The notes below the pieces were generated by a model, which worked only from the letters and a program-made list of their open reading frames with translations, had not been told where the DNA came from and did no database searches. A stretch of 64,000 nucleotides of DNA from Oenococcus oeni DSM 20252 = AWRIB129 (GTDB taxonomy: Bacteria > Bacillota > Bacilli > Lactobacillales > Lactobacillaceae), in assembly GCF_000372485.1 (NCBI RefSeq), contig NZ_AQVA01000002.1:23655-87654 (forward strand), in the 5' to 3' direction. Positions 7,395-16,215 of this stretch are shown piece after piece. Position 1 is the first letter of the stretch; every line of letters begins with the position of its first letter. The translations under genes and the position numbers were made by a program.

Positions 7395-10052
7395 ATGAAA
7401 AAACTTAATTCAGCACAAATTCGTCAGATGTTTCTTGATTTTTTTCAATCCAAAGGACATAAAATCGAACCCAGTCAGTCACTAATCCCTCAAGATGATC
7501 CAAGTCTTTTGTGGATTAATTCCGGTGTTGCTACTCTAAAGAAGTACTTTGACGGTTCAGTGATACCAGATAATCCACGGATTACCAATGCGCAAAAATC
7601 AATTCGTACCAATGATATTGAAAATGTTGGTCACACGGCCCGGCACCACACTTTTTTTGAAATGCTCGGAAATTTTTCCGTTGGCGATTATTTTAAAAAA
7701 GAAGCAATTCCTTGGGCTTGGGAATTATTGACAAGTCCAGAATGGTATGGGATCGAACCGGAAAAACTTTTTATAACCTACTATCCCCGAGATACCGAGA
7801 CCAAAGAACTTTGGGAATCACAAGCAGATTTTGTTGCTGGCCATACGATTCCTCAAGACGATAACTTTTGGGACATTGGGGAAGGCCCTTCCGGTCCCGA
7901 CACAGAAGTTTTTTTTGATCGTGGACCCAAATTTCAAAATTTGCCTGATAATGATCCCGAAATGTATCCGGGTGGTGAAAATGAACGTTATCTTGAAATT
8001 TGGAATATCGTTTTTTCTCAATTCAATCATTTACCCGGTTTGACAGATAATTCCAAGTATCCAGAGTTGCCACATAAAAATATTGATACTGGAATGGGAC
8101 TTGAACGAGTAGTCTCAATCTTTGAAAATGCACCAACTAATTTTGAAACAGATCTATTTTTGCCAATTATACGCAAAGTAGAGCAGTTGTCCGGAAAAAG
8201 ATATGGAAAGATTAAAGATGAAGACGTCAGTTTCAAGGTAATTGCTGATCACATTCGTGCAGTGACTTTTGCAATTTCCGATGGCGCTCTGCCGGGAAAT
8301 ACCGGTCGTGGTTATGTGATTCGCCGTCTGTTGCGTCGGGCAGTTATGCATGGACGCAAATTGGGAATCGAAAAACCGTTTTTGACTCAATTAGTTCCAA
8401 TCGTTGGGAAAATAATGGAAGCATATTATCCGGAAATTCTTGAAAACGAGGACAAAATTATTCCAGTAATTCAGAGCGAAGAAGGAAGATTCAATAAAAC
8501 CCTGACAGCCGGCTTGAATTTACTCGACGATCTGATTGAAAAAGCTCATAAAGATAATGCAACTCAGATTTCTGGGAAAGATGCTTTCAAACTTTTCGAT
8601 ACTTATGGATTTCCCCTTGAATTAACTGAAGAACAGGCTGCCGATGCCGGCTTGACTGTTGATACAACTTCGTTTGATAAAGAAATGAAGGATCAGCAAA
8701 ATAGAGCTCGTACAGCTCAAGGGAAACTGAAAACTTTTGGTTTTCAGGATGAAGCTTTGATGAGCTTAAAGGTTCCATCGGTCTATGTTGGTTGGAAGCA
8801 AAGCAGTGTCGATGATGCAAAAATTGCAGCTATTATAGTAGATGATCAACAGGTTGATGATGCCAAAGCCGGTCAAAAAGCTTTGTTGATTTTTGATAAA
8901 ACACCTTTTTATGCTGAGATGGGTGGCCAAGTGGCTGATCAGGGAACTGTACAAGCAGCGAATGGAAAAGTGTTGGCACAGGTAACAGATGTCCAAAACG
9001 CTCCCAATAAACAACATATTCATACTGCTAAACTTATTTCCGATCTTAAAATTGGTCAAAAAGTAAACCTTCGTCTTGACATGCATCGCCACGTTGCTGT
9101 CTCGAAAAATCATACGGCGACGCATTTGTTGGATCAGGCTTTGCGTAATGTTATTGCTGGCAATATTCATCAAGCCGGATCTTTGGTCGAACCAGATTAT
9201 TTACGTTTTGATTTCACACATCAAGGACCGGTTCCAACAGAAACCTTGGATCGAATCGAAGATCTGGTTAATCAGAAAATAGCAGATGCTTTGCCGGTTT
9301 CTTGGATCGAAACTGATATTGAATCAGCGAAAAAGCTTGGGGCCGTGGCTGTCTTTGGCGAAAAATATGGAAAAAAAGTTCGAGTTGTTTCTATTGGCGA
9401 CTTCAACAAAGAGTTTGATGGAGGAACGCACGCTAAGAATACCAGCGAACTCGGTTTATTTAAAATTGTCAGCGAGTCCGGCATTGGAGCGGGAACTCGT
9501 CGAATCGAAGCTGTCACTGGTCAATCTGCTTTTAAAATGTTAAAAAACCATGAAAAACTACTAAAAAAAGCAGCCGAATTTTTAAGTGCGCAAAAATTAG
9601 CGGATGTTCCCGATAAAATTGTTGATTTACAAAATAATTTAAAAAATGTCCAAAAGCAGGTAGAATCTTTGTCTGATAAAGCAGCTAATGTTGCTGCCGA
9701 CAAAATTTTCGAAAAAACTCTTCAAGCTGGAAAATATAGTTATATAGCTGCTCAAATTGATAATCAAACAGTTGACGGTCTGAGAAAAATTGTCGATGAA
9801 TGGCGGCAAAGGGCAGTCTCTGATCTAATAATTATTGCTACAAACAATAATGGTAAAGCCCTATTGGTTGCTGCTTCTGCAAAACCGAACGAAGTTAAGG
9901 CTGGTAATGTTGTTAAAGCGATTTCTCCCAAAATTCAAGGCGGTGGTGGTGGTCGTCCGGATTTTGCTCAGGCTGGTGGTAAAAATCCGGCTGGTATTGC
10001 TAATGCTTTGGCAAGTGTTTCCGAATACTTGGAAAGTCTTGATCAACGATAG
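7395..10052 (+). CDS. alaS: Alanyl-tRNA synthetase
   Basis: An 885 aa class II synthetase. Catalytic domain: [12 protein letters not shown] near residue 90, then the anticodon-independent helical domain. Editing domain: HTATH near residue 573. C-terminal coiled coil and C-Ala domain end in [14 protein letters not shown] near residue 850. The ATG has CGAGG 7 nt upstream. Oddities: no cysteine occurs in the whole protein. The usual CxxxH zinc motif of the editing domain is DGGTH (Asp at residue 675), and the usual GPCGP is GPSGP (Ser 166). Two histidines (573, 577) and His 679 remain. It charges tRNA-Ala and clears Ser/Gly mischarging. It leads a conserved unit with ireB, ruvX and DUF1292. Confidence 0.97.
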   Translation: MKKLNSAQIRQMFLDFFQSKGHKIEPSQSLIPQDDPSLLWINSGVATLKKYFDGSVIPDNPRITNAQKSIRTNDIENVGHTARHHTFFEMLGNFSVGDYFKKEAIPWAWELLTSPEWYGIEPEKLFITYYPRDTETKELWESQADFVAGHTIPQDDNFWDIGEGPSGPDTEVFFDRGPKFQNLPDNDPEMYPGGENERYLEIWNIVFSQFNHLPGLTDNSKYPELPHKNIDTGMGLERVVSIFENAPTNFETDLFLPIIRKVEQLSGKRYGKIKDEDVSFKVIADHIRAVTFAISDGALPGNTGRGYVIRRLLRRAVMHGRKLGIEKPFLTQLVPIVGKIMEAYYPEILENEDKIIPVIQSEEGRFNKTLTAGLNLLDDLIEKAHKDNATQISGKDAFKLFDTYGFPLELTEEQAADAGLTVDTTSFDKEMKDQQNRARTAQGKLKTFGFQDEALMSLKVPSVYVGWKQSSVDDAKIAAIIVDDQQVDDAKAGQKALLIFDKTPFYAEMGGQVADQGTVQAANGKVLAQVTDVQNAPNKQHIHTAKLISDLKIGQKVNLRLDMHRHVAVSKNHTATHLLDQALRNVIAGNIHQAGSLVEPDYLRFDFTHQGPVPTETLDRIEDLVNQKIADALPVSWIETDIESAKKLGAVAVFGEKYGKKVRVVSIGDFNKEFDGGTHAKNTSELGLFKIVSESGIGAGTRRIEAVTGQSAFKMLKNHEKLLKKAAEFLSAQKLADVPDKIVDLQNNLKNVQKQVESLSDKAANVAADKIFEKTLQAGKYSYIAAQIDNQTVDGLRKIVDEWRQRAVSDLIIIATNNNGKALLVAASAKPNEVKAGNVVKAISPKIQGGGGGRPDFAQAGGKNPAGIANALASVSEYLESLDQR

Positions 10053-10054
10053 GG

Positions 10055-10060
10055 TAGAAT
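10055..10060 (+). promoter_or_regulatory. Candidate -10 for a leaderless ireB transcript
   Basis: TAGAAT lies exactly 7 nt before the ireB ATG, so transcription would begin at or one base before the start codon. No Shine-Dalgarno sequence is visible. There is no convincing -35, and readthrough from alaS is also likely. Confidence 0.35.
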
Positions 10061-10067
10061 ATAGTGG

Positions 10068-10340
10068 ATGGCAGAATTTGAAGATACAACTGTATTTAAT
10101 TTTGGTTCGCAAAAACCGGAAAACGTTCGTTCGATGCTTAAGCTGGTGTATGAGGCTTTGGAGGAAAAAGGTTATAATCCGATTAATCAAATTGTTGGTT
10201 ATTTAATTTCTGGAGACCCGGCCTATATCCCGCGGCTCAATGATGCGCGTAACTTGATTCGTCGTTTTGAACGTGATGAAATTGTCGAGGAACTTGTCAA
10301 AGATTATCTTTCGGATCATAAAACGGATCAGAAGAAATGA
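10068..10340 (+). CDS. ireB: IreB family regulatory phosphoprotein (UPF0297)
   Basis: A 90 aa protein of the IreB/YrzL family, normally located between alaS and ruvX in Firmicutes. Family landmarks are [10 protein letters not shown] at the N-terminus, [28 protein letters not shown] and the basic [19 protein letters not shown] helix. In Enterococcus, IreB is phosphorylated on N-terminal threonines by the PASTA kinase IreK and affects cephalosporin resistance; the threonines at residues 7-8 here match those positions. It starts 15 nt after alaS and overlaps ruvX by ATGA. Confidence 0.93.
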   Translation: MAEFEDTTVFNFGSQKPENVRSMLKLVYEALEEKGYNPINQIVGYLISGDPAYIPRLNDARNLIRRFERDEIVEELVKDYLSDHKTDQKK

Positions 10341-10771
10341 GGCTGCTGGGCTTGGATGTCGGTTCAAAAACCGTTGGGGTTGCTCAGTCGGATCCTTTGG
10401 GTTGGACCGCTAGTTCAATCGAAATTATTCGTATCAATGAGGCACAGGGCGAATTTGGTCTAGACCGACTTGGGCAAATTATTTCCGAAAAAAAAGTAAG
10501 CGGAATTGTTATCGGCTTACCGAAAAATATGAATAATACCGAAGGCCCGCGAGTCGAAGCTTCGCGGAATTATGGAAAAATGGTGTCTGAACGATTCGGC
10601 CTCCCGATTGATTATCAAGATGAGCGTTTGACTAGTGTCGAAGCCAATCGGATGTTGATAGAAGAGGCAGATTTGTCACGTGCAAAGCGAAAAAAGGTTA
10701 TTGATAGTCTGGCAGCTCAGTTAATATTGCAAAACTACCTCGACAAAAAAGGAAGACTTACAAATGGCTAA
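10337..10771 (+). CDS. ruvX: Holliday junction resolvase-like / pre-16S rRNA nuclease YqgF
   Basis: 144 aa with the RNase H-like fold of YqgF/Ruv[23 protein letters not shown] (first catalytic Asp), [22 protein letters not shown] (second acidic residue) and [13 protein letters not shown] (final Asp). In E. coli and other bacteria it trims the 5' end of 16S rRNA. It overlaps ireB by four bases and the next gene by eight, showing tight translational coupling. Confidence 0.94.
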   Translation: MRLLGLDVGSKTVGVAQSDPLGWTASSIEIIRINEAQGEFGLDRLGQIISEKKVSGIVIGLPKNMNNTEGPRVEASRNYGKMVSERFGLPIDYQDERLTSVEANRMLIEEADLSRAKRKKVIDSLAAQLILQNYLDKKGRLTNG

Positions 10772-11108
10772 CAAAGATCAGCAGGATAACGATAAATATG
10801 TAACCTTAACGGATGAAAAGGGCAATGAATCTTTATACGAAATCTTGTTCACTTTTCATTCTGACGAATATAAAAAAGATTATATTTTATTCACTCCGGC
10901 CGGCAGTGATCGAATTACTGTTGAGGACCCAGACCAGGAAGTCGAGATTCAGGCTTTTAGTTTTGATCCGACTTCCGGAGATTCGGAAACTGATTCCGAC
11001 CTTTATCCAATTGAAAATGATGATGAGTGGAATATGGTCTCAGAAGTCCTGAATACTTTTGTCGAAGACGATTCTTTGCGAACTGATGATAAAAATGATG
11101 AAGACTAA
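10764..11108 (+). CDS. DUF1292 family protein (YrzB-like)
   Basis: A 114 aa acidic protein. The core [33 protein letters not shown] is the DUF1292 signature, followed by an Asp/Glu-rich tail. It is the usual last member of the alaS-ireB-ruvX group; its function is unknown. The final codons, encoding DED and stop, form one arm of a perfect 12-bp hairpin whose other arm encodes the same ending of the convergent gene. Confidence 0.88.
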   Translation: MANKDQQDNDKYVTLTDEKGNESLYEILFTFHSDEYKKDYILFTPAGSDRITVEDPDQEVEIQAFSFDPTSGDSETDSDLYPIENDDEWNMVSEVLNTFVEDDSLRTDDKNDED

Positions 11109-11125
11109 TTGTTTTAGTCTTCATC
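11097..11125. terminator. Shared convergent hairpin made from both genes' last codons
   Basis: GATGAAGACTAA (11097-11108) and TTAGTCTTCATC (11114-11125) form a perfect 12-bp stem with a 5-nt loop. Each arm is the D-E-D-stop end of one convergent gene. On the reverse strand it is followed by CATTTTTATC, a fair T tract; on the forward strand no T tract follows, so forward termination is less sure. Confidence 0.75.
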
Positions 11126-11593
11126 AAGTCCTTTAGTATACAAAACATTGAAACTAGAATAAAAATTACTGATCAATTTCATAAGCAGTTGTGAACTGGT
11201 GAAATGTTGATAGGAAATTGCATCATTGAATTCCGCTTTTAAGACGTAGCGGTGGAGATCTTTGTTCTCTTGTAACCAAACAACTCCCGAGGCGCCGTAT
11301 TGACTTAACTTATTTTGATTTAGAGTTAGGGTTTTTTCGGCGATTTCGGCTTGTTTATCTTCGCCAACGAAATAATAAAAAGCAATTAAATGTGTGTCCT
11401 GACGAGTATCGGTAATTATGTGTTTCACATTCAATTCAATTGATTCGGAACTTCCTTTTAAGAGTTCTTGGGAAAGAATGCCAAATTGCGATTGACCGGG
11501 TTTTGAAATCAATTGCAAATTATTCTCTTCATTTTGATCAGACAATTTCAAAAGATAATCTTTACTTCCTAGGGTCAAATATAGTTTATTCAT
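11114..11593 (-). CDS. Unknown protein, 159 aa
   Basis: I do not recognise this family. The predicted protein is soluble, without signal peptide or membrane segment. It begins MNKLYLTLGSKDYLLKLSDQ and looks like alternating strands and helices. It is encoded convergently with the DUF1292 gene and divergently from mecA across only 54 bp. There is no ribosome site before the ATG; a -10-like TAAAAT lies 6 nt upstream, so it may be translated from a leaderless mRNA. Base composition matches its neighbours and the reading frame is intact. Confidence 0.7.
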   Translation of the reverse strand: MNKLYLTLGSKDYLLKLSDQNEENNLQLISKPGQSQFGILSQELLKGSSESIELNVKHIITDTRQDTHLIAFYYFVGEDKQAEIAEKTLTLNQNKLSQYGASGVVWLQENKDLHRYVLKAEFNDAISYQHFTSSQLLMKLISNFYSSFNVLYTKGLDED

Positions 11594-11599
11594 AATTAA

Positions 11600-11605
11600 A
11601 TTTTA
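11600..11605 (-). promoter_or_regulatory. Candidate -10 of the 11114-11593 gene (leaderless)
   Basis: On the reverse strand TAAAAT ends 6 nt before the ATG and no Shine-Dalgarno sequence is present. The -35 is weak. Confidence 0.4.
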
Positions 11606-11631
11606 ACGCTATAATTTGCAGTTAAACGGAT

Positions 11632-11647
11632 TGATATAATAGAGATA
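11632..11647 (+). promoter_or_regulatory. Extended -10 promoter giving a leaderless mecA mRNA
   Basis: TG (11632-11633), one base, then a perfect TATAAT (11635-11640), then exactly 7 nt to the mecA ATG. The predicted +1 is at 11647-11648. No ribosome-binding site is present. This is the strongest of the leaderless candidates in the window. Confidence 0.75.
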
Positions 11648-12373
11648 ATGAAATTAGAAAAAATTGATGCGAATACGTTACATATCATGCTGACGAAAGC
11701 TGATCTTGATGATCGCCACGTCTCAATGATGGATTTGATGTCCGATCGTAGTGAAGTCGAAAGTTTTTTCTATTCAATTTTGGACGAAGCGGATGCCGAT
11801 CATTCCTTTAGTAACGACGATCAGGTTACTTTCCAAATTCTCCCGACTGGACAACATGGAGTCGAACTTTTCATTTCGAAAATTGTTGATGATCCGAATG
11901 TTTCAGTTGATGAAAGTGGCAAGGCAGTCTTCTCGCTAAAAAACGAACAAGTTGATCCGACAATTGTTAAATTGCTGCGGGGATATGATGATCCAGCTCA
12001 TTCAAAAAAAACAACTGTTTTAAGTAGGGGCAAACAAATCCTACAGGCAAAGAGAAAGCATCCGCATGGTGTTTTGAATAATTGGTATTTATTTACTGAT
12101 TTTGATGAGTTTTTAACTGTTGTTAATCAAATCGACTCTCGGCAGCTTGTTTCTGATCTTTATGAAATTCAAACAGCTGATAAAAATTCTTCCGTTCATC
12201 GTTCCTTTCTGCTTCATCTACTTTCAAGGACGAAAAAGGCTGAAGCGATTCAATTGTTAATGAGCGATTTTGGTCTGCGGGTTGATGGTAGTCAAATCGA
12301 AGCAAGTGACTTAAAGAAACCAATTTTCTTGAATAGCGCTCTCGAGTTATCAAAAAAATTTTTTAAAAATTGA
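11648..12373 (+). CDS. mecA: MecA-type adaptor protein for the ClpC protease
   Basis: 241 aa with MecA architecture. The N-terminal target-binding domain (MKLEKIDANTLHIMLTKADL, LMSDRSEVESFFYSILDEAD) is joined by an acidic/lysine linker to a C-terminal domain (about residues 140-240; WYLFTDFDEFLTVVNQI) that docks on ClpC. In Bacillus MecA delivers ComK and other proteins for degradation. It precedes coiA and pepF, the common Firmicute order. The ATG has no Shine-Dalgarno sequence and sits at the predicted transcription start. Confidence 0.9.
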   Translation: MKLEKIDANTLHIMLTKADLDDRHVSMMDLMSDRSEVESFFYSILDEADADHSFSNDDQVTFQILPTGQHGVELFISKIVDDPNVSVDESGKAVFSLKNEQVDPTIVKLLRGYDDPAHSKKTTVLSRGKQILQAKRKHPHGVLNNWYLFTDFDEFLTVVNQIDSRQLVSDLYEIQTADKNSSVHRSFLLHLLSRTKKAEAIQLLMSDFGLRVDGSQIEASDLKKPIFLNSALELSKKFFKN

Positions 12374-12398
12374 TTTTTTTGCGTAATAAGTATTAGAT

Positions 12399-13487
12399 AT
12401 GCTTGTTGCCAAGGATTGCCATAATGTATTAGTTGAAGCTGGTCGCGCTCGTCGTGGCGAGTTTTTTTATTGCCCGTTTTGTAAAAAAAGACTGCTTCTT
12501 TGTCATGGAGAAATCAGAATTCCTTATTTTGCTCATTCAGCCAGGGATAATTGCAACAGTTTTTCAGAAAATGAAAGTGAAATTCATTTGCTGGCAAAGC
12601 AAAAAATAAAAGAGGCTACTGAAAGACTCGGCTACCGAGCTGAATTGGAAAAAGTTTTGCCCTTGATTTCTCAAAGAGCTGATTTAATAATCAGCGATTC
12701 GGCTGGGAAGGAACTGGCAATCAAGTTTCAGCAAAGTCCTATTAGTATTCCTCGACTTAGAGAAAGAAATCAGGGTTATAAGTCTATTGGCTTATCGGTT
12801 ATCTGGTTTTTGGGTCCAAATTATTCTTTTACAAATCCTAGTCAGAGGACTGTATTTAAATTTGCTGATCAAGAGACGAAAGTCTATTACTATGATCAAA
12901 ACAAGCATGAAATTATAATTTTGACTGCGCTTTTCAAAAGAGATTATTATAAATTCGAACCGGTAGTTCATAGAGTTCCGTTTAATAGTTTTATTAAGAA
13001 TTTTTTTCTGAAGCAGTCTTTGACTGAACAATCAGAGGAAATTTTAATCAATAAAAAGATTTTATTTAAACAGGCGAATGCTTTACAAAAAGATTTGCTC
13101 TTAAAACGTGTTCCGACTGAAATTTGTCGGTTGGTATACAAACATCGACATATTAACGTTGCCTGCGGACCCTGGATAATTCATCAGGGAACTCAAGCCG
13201 GTTTGAAAACCACAAATTGGCACTGGCGTTTGATGATTATTTTGGAATTAGAGGAATTTGACCAAGACAATCTTTGTCCAGTCAGTTATTTATCAAAAAA
13301 ATTTACTTCCGATAAATATTTCTATGAAAGATCAATTGAAAGCCAATTTGCCAAACATGCCTTTCTAAAATTATTGCAGGAATTGGTTGAAAAGGGAATT
13401 ATTGATCTTAAACTTTCGTATGTTTTGGTTAAGAAATTACCAATATGGTTTGAGAATTATCAACAGAAACTATTCTTCTTGCGTTAA
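12399..13487 (+). CDS. coiA: CoiA-like competence protein
   Basis: 362 aa. The N-terminal part carries a zinc-binding CPFCKK motif followed by IPYFAH; then comes the nuclease-like core (ESEIHLLAKQKIKE, then RADLIISDSAGKELAIKFQQS) and a long C-terminal region. CoiA proteins promote recombination of incoming DNA in competent streptococci. In the restriction-nuclease-like core the family normally has Glu before the aromatic-Gln (IExQ); here the residue is Lys (IKFQ), which may abolish metal-dependent cleavage. No clear ribosome site precedes the ATG. It lies 25 bp after mecA. Confidence 0.85.
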   Translation: MLVAKDCHNVLVEAGRARRGEFFYCPFCKKRLLLCHGEIRIPYFAHSARDNCNSFSENESEIHLLAKQKIKEATERLGYRAELEKVLPLISQRADLIISDSAGKELAIKFQQSPISIPRLRERNQGYKSIGLSVIWFLGPNYSFTNPSQRTVFKFADQETKVYYYDQNKHEIIILTALFKRDYYKFEPVVHRVPFNSFIKNFFLKQSLTEQSEEILINKKILFKQANALQKDLLLKRVPTEICRLVYKHRHINVACGPWIIHQGTQAGLKTTNWHWRLMIILELEEFDQDNLCPVSYLSKKFTSDKYFYERSIESQFAKHAFLKLLQELVEKGIIDLKLSYVLVKKLPIWFENYQQKLFFLR

Positions 13488-13511
13488 AATGGTTTCAATT
13501 ACGGAGGGTCT

Positions 13512-15323
13512 ATGACAGAAAGCAAAAAACAGATAACTCGGGCTGAAGTTGAAAAAAATCCGGCTCAAACATGGGATCTTAGCAAAATTTTTAAGACGGA
13601 CGATGATTGGGAAAAAGCTTTTCAAAGTTCGGAAACGAAAATCAAAGGCGTTTCTCAATTGGCCGCTACAGTGAAAGATGCAAAGAGTCTTTTACATGCC
13701 ATTAAATCAATTTTGGATATGTACAGGCTGGTCGAGACAGTGTATGTTTATGCTTCAAGGAAATCCGATCAGGATACCAGCAATAATAAATATGCAGCTT
13801 TTAACGCAAGAGTTGGAAGCTTAGCGGCCCAGGCTGAGTCGGCGAGTTCTTTTTTGACTCCGGCTATCATCGCTTTTACTCCGGATGAATTGGCTTCCTT
13901 TTATCAGGATGAACCTGAATTGGAAGATTACCGTCATATGATTGATTCATACGCTCGCAATCGTGATCATACTTTGACTCCTGCTGAAGAAAAGTTGCTG
14001 GCCGCTGCAGGAGATGTTTTATCGAATAGCTCACAAATCTTTAGTGTTTTGAATGATTCTGATTTGAAATATGACGATGTGGTTGACGAGACAGGCGAGA
14101 AAGTTGAATTGACCCAAGGCCTTTATTCAAGGATGCTCGAGTCCGATAATCGCCAGATTAGAAAGACTGCTTTTACAACCCTTTATAAGGCCTATGACAA
14201 ATTAAAGAATACTTTTGCGTCAACTTTATACGGACAAATGAAATCTGATAATTTTTTGGCTCTTGCCCACAAATTCAAGAGTGATTTGGAAGCAGAAACT
14301 TTCAGTCATAATATTCCAGAGACGGTTTTCAATACTTTAATTACAACAACCGATCAACATTTGAATTTGCTTCATAGATATGTAAGCCTGCGAAAAAAAC
14401 TGCTTGGTCTTTCTGAATTACATAGTTATGACCTCTACACACCCCTTACCGGCAAAGTCGATTTCCCGGTTGATTTTGAAGGAGCCAAAGCGATTGTCTT
14501 AGAAGCTTTGAAACCATTGGGTGACGAATATCTTAATGGAATTCAACGCGAATTCGACGAACGCTGGATTGATGTGCCGGAAAATGCTGGTAAACGTTCC
14601 GGCGCATATTCAGATGGAGCTTATGATACTGTTCCTTATATCTTGTTAAATTGGCAAGATACGCTCGATAATGTCTTCACTCTGGTTCACGAATCAGGTC
14701 ATTCACAGCATTCGTTATTGACTAGAAGCAATCAACCTTATCAATATGGAGATTATCCGATTTTTTTGGCAGAGATTGCTTCTACAACCAATGAAATGTT
14801 ATTGACCGATTATTTGTTAAAAACTCAAAGCGATCCAAAAATTAGGGCTTATGTGTTAAATCATTATCTTGATGGTTTCAAAGGAACCGTTTTCCGTCAA
14901 ACCCAATTCGCTGAATTCGAGGATTGGATGCATAAAGAAGCACAAAAAGGCAATGTCCTGACAGCGGAAACCTTATCGAAGTTTTATGGTGATTTAAATA
15001 AAAAATTCTATGGCGATTCCCTGACTTTTGATTCTCAAATCGCGCTCGAATGGGCTAGGATACCACATTTCTATTACAATTATTATGTTTACCAATATGC
15101 AACCGGAGAGTCGGCCGCAACCACTTTGTCACAGGGCATTATTGAAGATCCGAAGAGAAATGTGCCATTGTATCTTTCTTATTTATCAGCTGGTTCTTCT
15201 GATTATCCTCTGAATATTATCAAAAAAGCCGGTGTCGATATGGAGAAACCCGATTATCTGAATAAAGCTTTTGATGTTTTTGAAAAACGTTTGAATGAAT
15301 TCGAGGAACTTGTTACAAACTAA
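13512..15323 (+). CDS. pepF: Oligoendopeptidase F (M3B metallopeptidase)
   Basis: 603 aa, the standard PepF length. The zinc motif HESGH lies near residue 393 in FTLVHESGHSQHSLL, with the third ligand Glu in IFLAEIASTTNEML about 25 residues on. The N-terminal helical lobe (about residues 30-200) covers the active-site channel. PepF is cytoplasmic and cleaves short peptides. A strong GGAGG is placed 5 nt before the ATG. It follows coiA by 24 bp and ends at a terminator-like hairpin. Confidence 0.95.
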   Translation: MTESKKQITRAEVEKNPAQTWDLSKIFKTDDDWEKAFQSSETKIKGVSQLAATVKDAKSLLHAIKSILDMYRLVETVYVYASRKSDQDTSNNKYAAFNARVGSLAAQAESASSFLTPAIIAFTPDELASFYQDEPELEDYRHMIDSYARNRDHTLTPAEEKLLAAAGDVLSNSSQIFSVLNDSDLKYDDVVDETGEKVELTQGLYSRMLESDNRQIRKTAFTTLYKAYDKLKNTFASTLYGQMKSDNFLALAHKFKSDLEAETFSHNIPETVFNTLITTTDQHLNLLHRYVSLRKKLLGLSELHSYDLYTPLTGKVDFPVDFEGAKAIVLEALKPLGDEYLNGIQREFDERWIDVPENAGKRSGAYSDGAYDTVPYILLNWQDTLDNVFTLVHESGHSQHSLLTRSNQPYQYGDYPIFLAEIASTTNEMLLTDYLLKTQSDPKIRAYVLNHYLDGFKGTVFRQTQFAEFEDWMHKEAQKGNVLTAETLSKFYGDLNKKFYGDSLTFDSQIALEWARIPHFYYNYYVYQYATGESAATTLSQGIIEDPKRNVPLYLSYLSAGSSDYPLNIIKKAGVDMEKPDYLNKAFDVFEKRLNEFEELVTN

Positions 15324-15351
15324 AAGGAAATTAATTTCATAATTTTTGAAT

Positions 15352-15376
15352 TAGCCGAACTTTGTTCAGCTTTTTT
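15352..15376 (+). terminator. Probable terminator after pepF
   Basis: An imperfect stem AGCCGAAC / GTTCAGCT (one internal mismatch, TTT loop) is followed by a run of T. Confidence 0.65.
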
Positions 15377-15407
15377 AAAAAATAACTTATCAAGACGGTT
15401 TATTCGT

Positions 15408-15420
15408 TAGAATGGGATAT
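15408..15420 (+). promoter_or_regulatory. Candidate -10 of a leaderless nadK transcript
   Basis: TAGAAT (15408-15413) stands exactly 7 nt before ATG 15421. No Shine-Dalgarno sequence is present for this ATG or for the in-frame ATG at 15412, which overlaps the -10. Confidence 0.5.
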
Positions 15421-16215
15421 ATGAAGATTTGCTTGTTTCCAAATGATCAGCCTTTGTCTCTGCAGGTGGCTAATGAATTGAGAAAGAAACTTGAGAATGC
15501 TGACGAAATTCTGACAGATAAATTTCCTGATTTAGTAATTTCAATTGGTGGGGATGGGACATTTTTGTCCGCTGTCCACCAATTTGCCAATCAATTGTCA
15601 ACAATTCGTTTTGTTGGTGTCCACACCGGACATTTGGGTTTTTATTCTGATTGGCTGGTTAATGAAATCGATCTTTTGGTTGATAAAATTAAGCAGGATC
15701 ACGGACAGGCAACTCATTATCCTTTGATGGAAGCGAAAGTTCATTATTTGGATGGGCAAATTACTGATATTCTTGCGGTTAATGAAATTATTCTGGATCG
15801 AATTACAAATTCGCTTTCTGTCGATGTTTATGTAGATGATTTATTATTCGAAAAATTCCGTGGAGATGGTCTTTGTATCTCTACACCAACCGGTTCTTCC
15901 GGATATAACAAATCTTTGAATGGCGCTTTGATTGATCCCAATTTTTCGGCACTACAAATGACTGAAATTGCTTCTATTAACAATCGTGTCTATAGAACTT
16001 TAGGCTCTCCGATTATTGTTTCTTCGCATACAACGATCCGAGTTGTTCCGGAAATTGGCGATCCAACGATAAATTATGATAGCTATCGTCTCCCACAAAA
16101 CCGCTATCAGGAAATTGTTTTCAAAATCGCCAAACAGCCTTTACGAATGGCTAATTATAAGCAGATCAGTTTTTGGCAACGGGTTAAAAATTCATTTATC
16201 GGAGACGAGTGTTAA
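15421..16215 (+). CDS. nadK: NAD kinase (ATP-dependent)
   Basis: 264 aa from ATG 15421. An in-frame ATG at 15412 would add MGY but overlaps the predicted -10. Signatures: SIGGDGTFLSAVH (the GGDG phosphate-binding and catalytic Asp motif), GFYSDWLVNEI, LAVNEIILDR (NE motif) and GDGLCISTPTGSSGYN. It phosphorylates NAD to NADP in the cytoplasm. The stop overlaps the next ATG as TAATG. In Bacillus the same nadK-pseudouridine synthase pair lies downstream of pepF with yjbM and yjbH nearby; neither of those is present here. Confidence 0.95.
   Translation: MKICLFPNDQPLSLQVANELRKKLENADEILTDKFPDLVISIGGDGTFLSAVHQFANQLSTIRFVGVHTGHLGFYSDWLVNEIDLLVDKIKQDHGQATHYPLMEAKVHYLDGQITDILAVNEIILDRITNSLSVDVYVDDLLFEKFRGDGLCISTPTGSSGYNKSLNGALIDPNFSALQMTEIASINNRVYRTLGSPIIVSSHTTIRVVPEIGDPTINYDSYRLPQNRYQEIVFKIAKQPLRMANYKQISFWQRVKNSFIGDEC

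Noticed and set aside
9835-10206. A 123 aa forward frame across the alaS end and ireB
   Set aside because: Out of frame with two recognised genes and without a start signal.
12384-12398. TAATAA upstream of coiA as another leaderless -10
   Set aside because: It does not fit TANNNT, and coiA may simply be read through from mecA.
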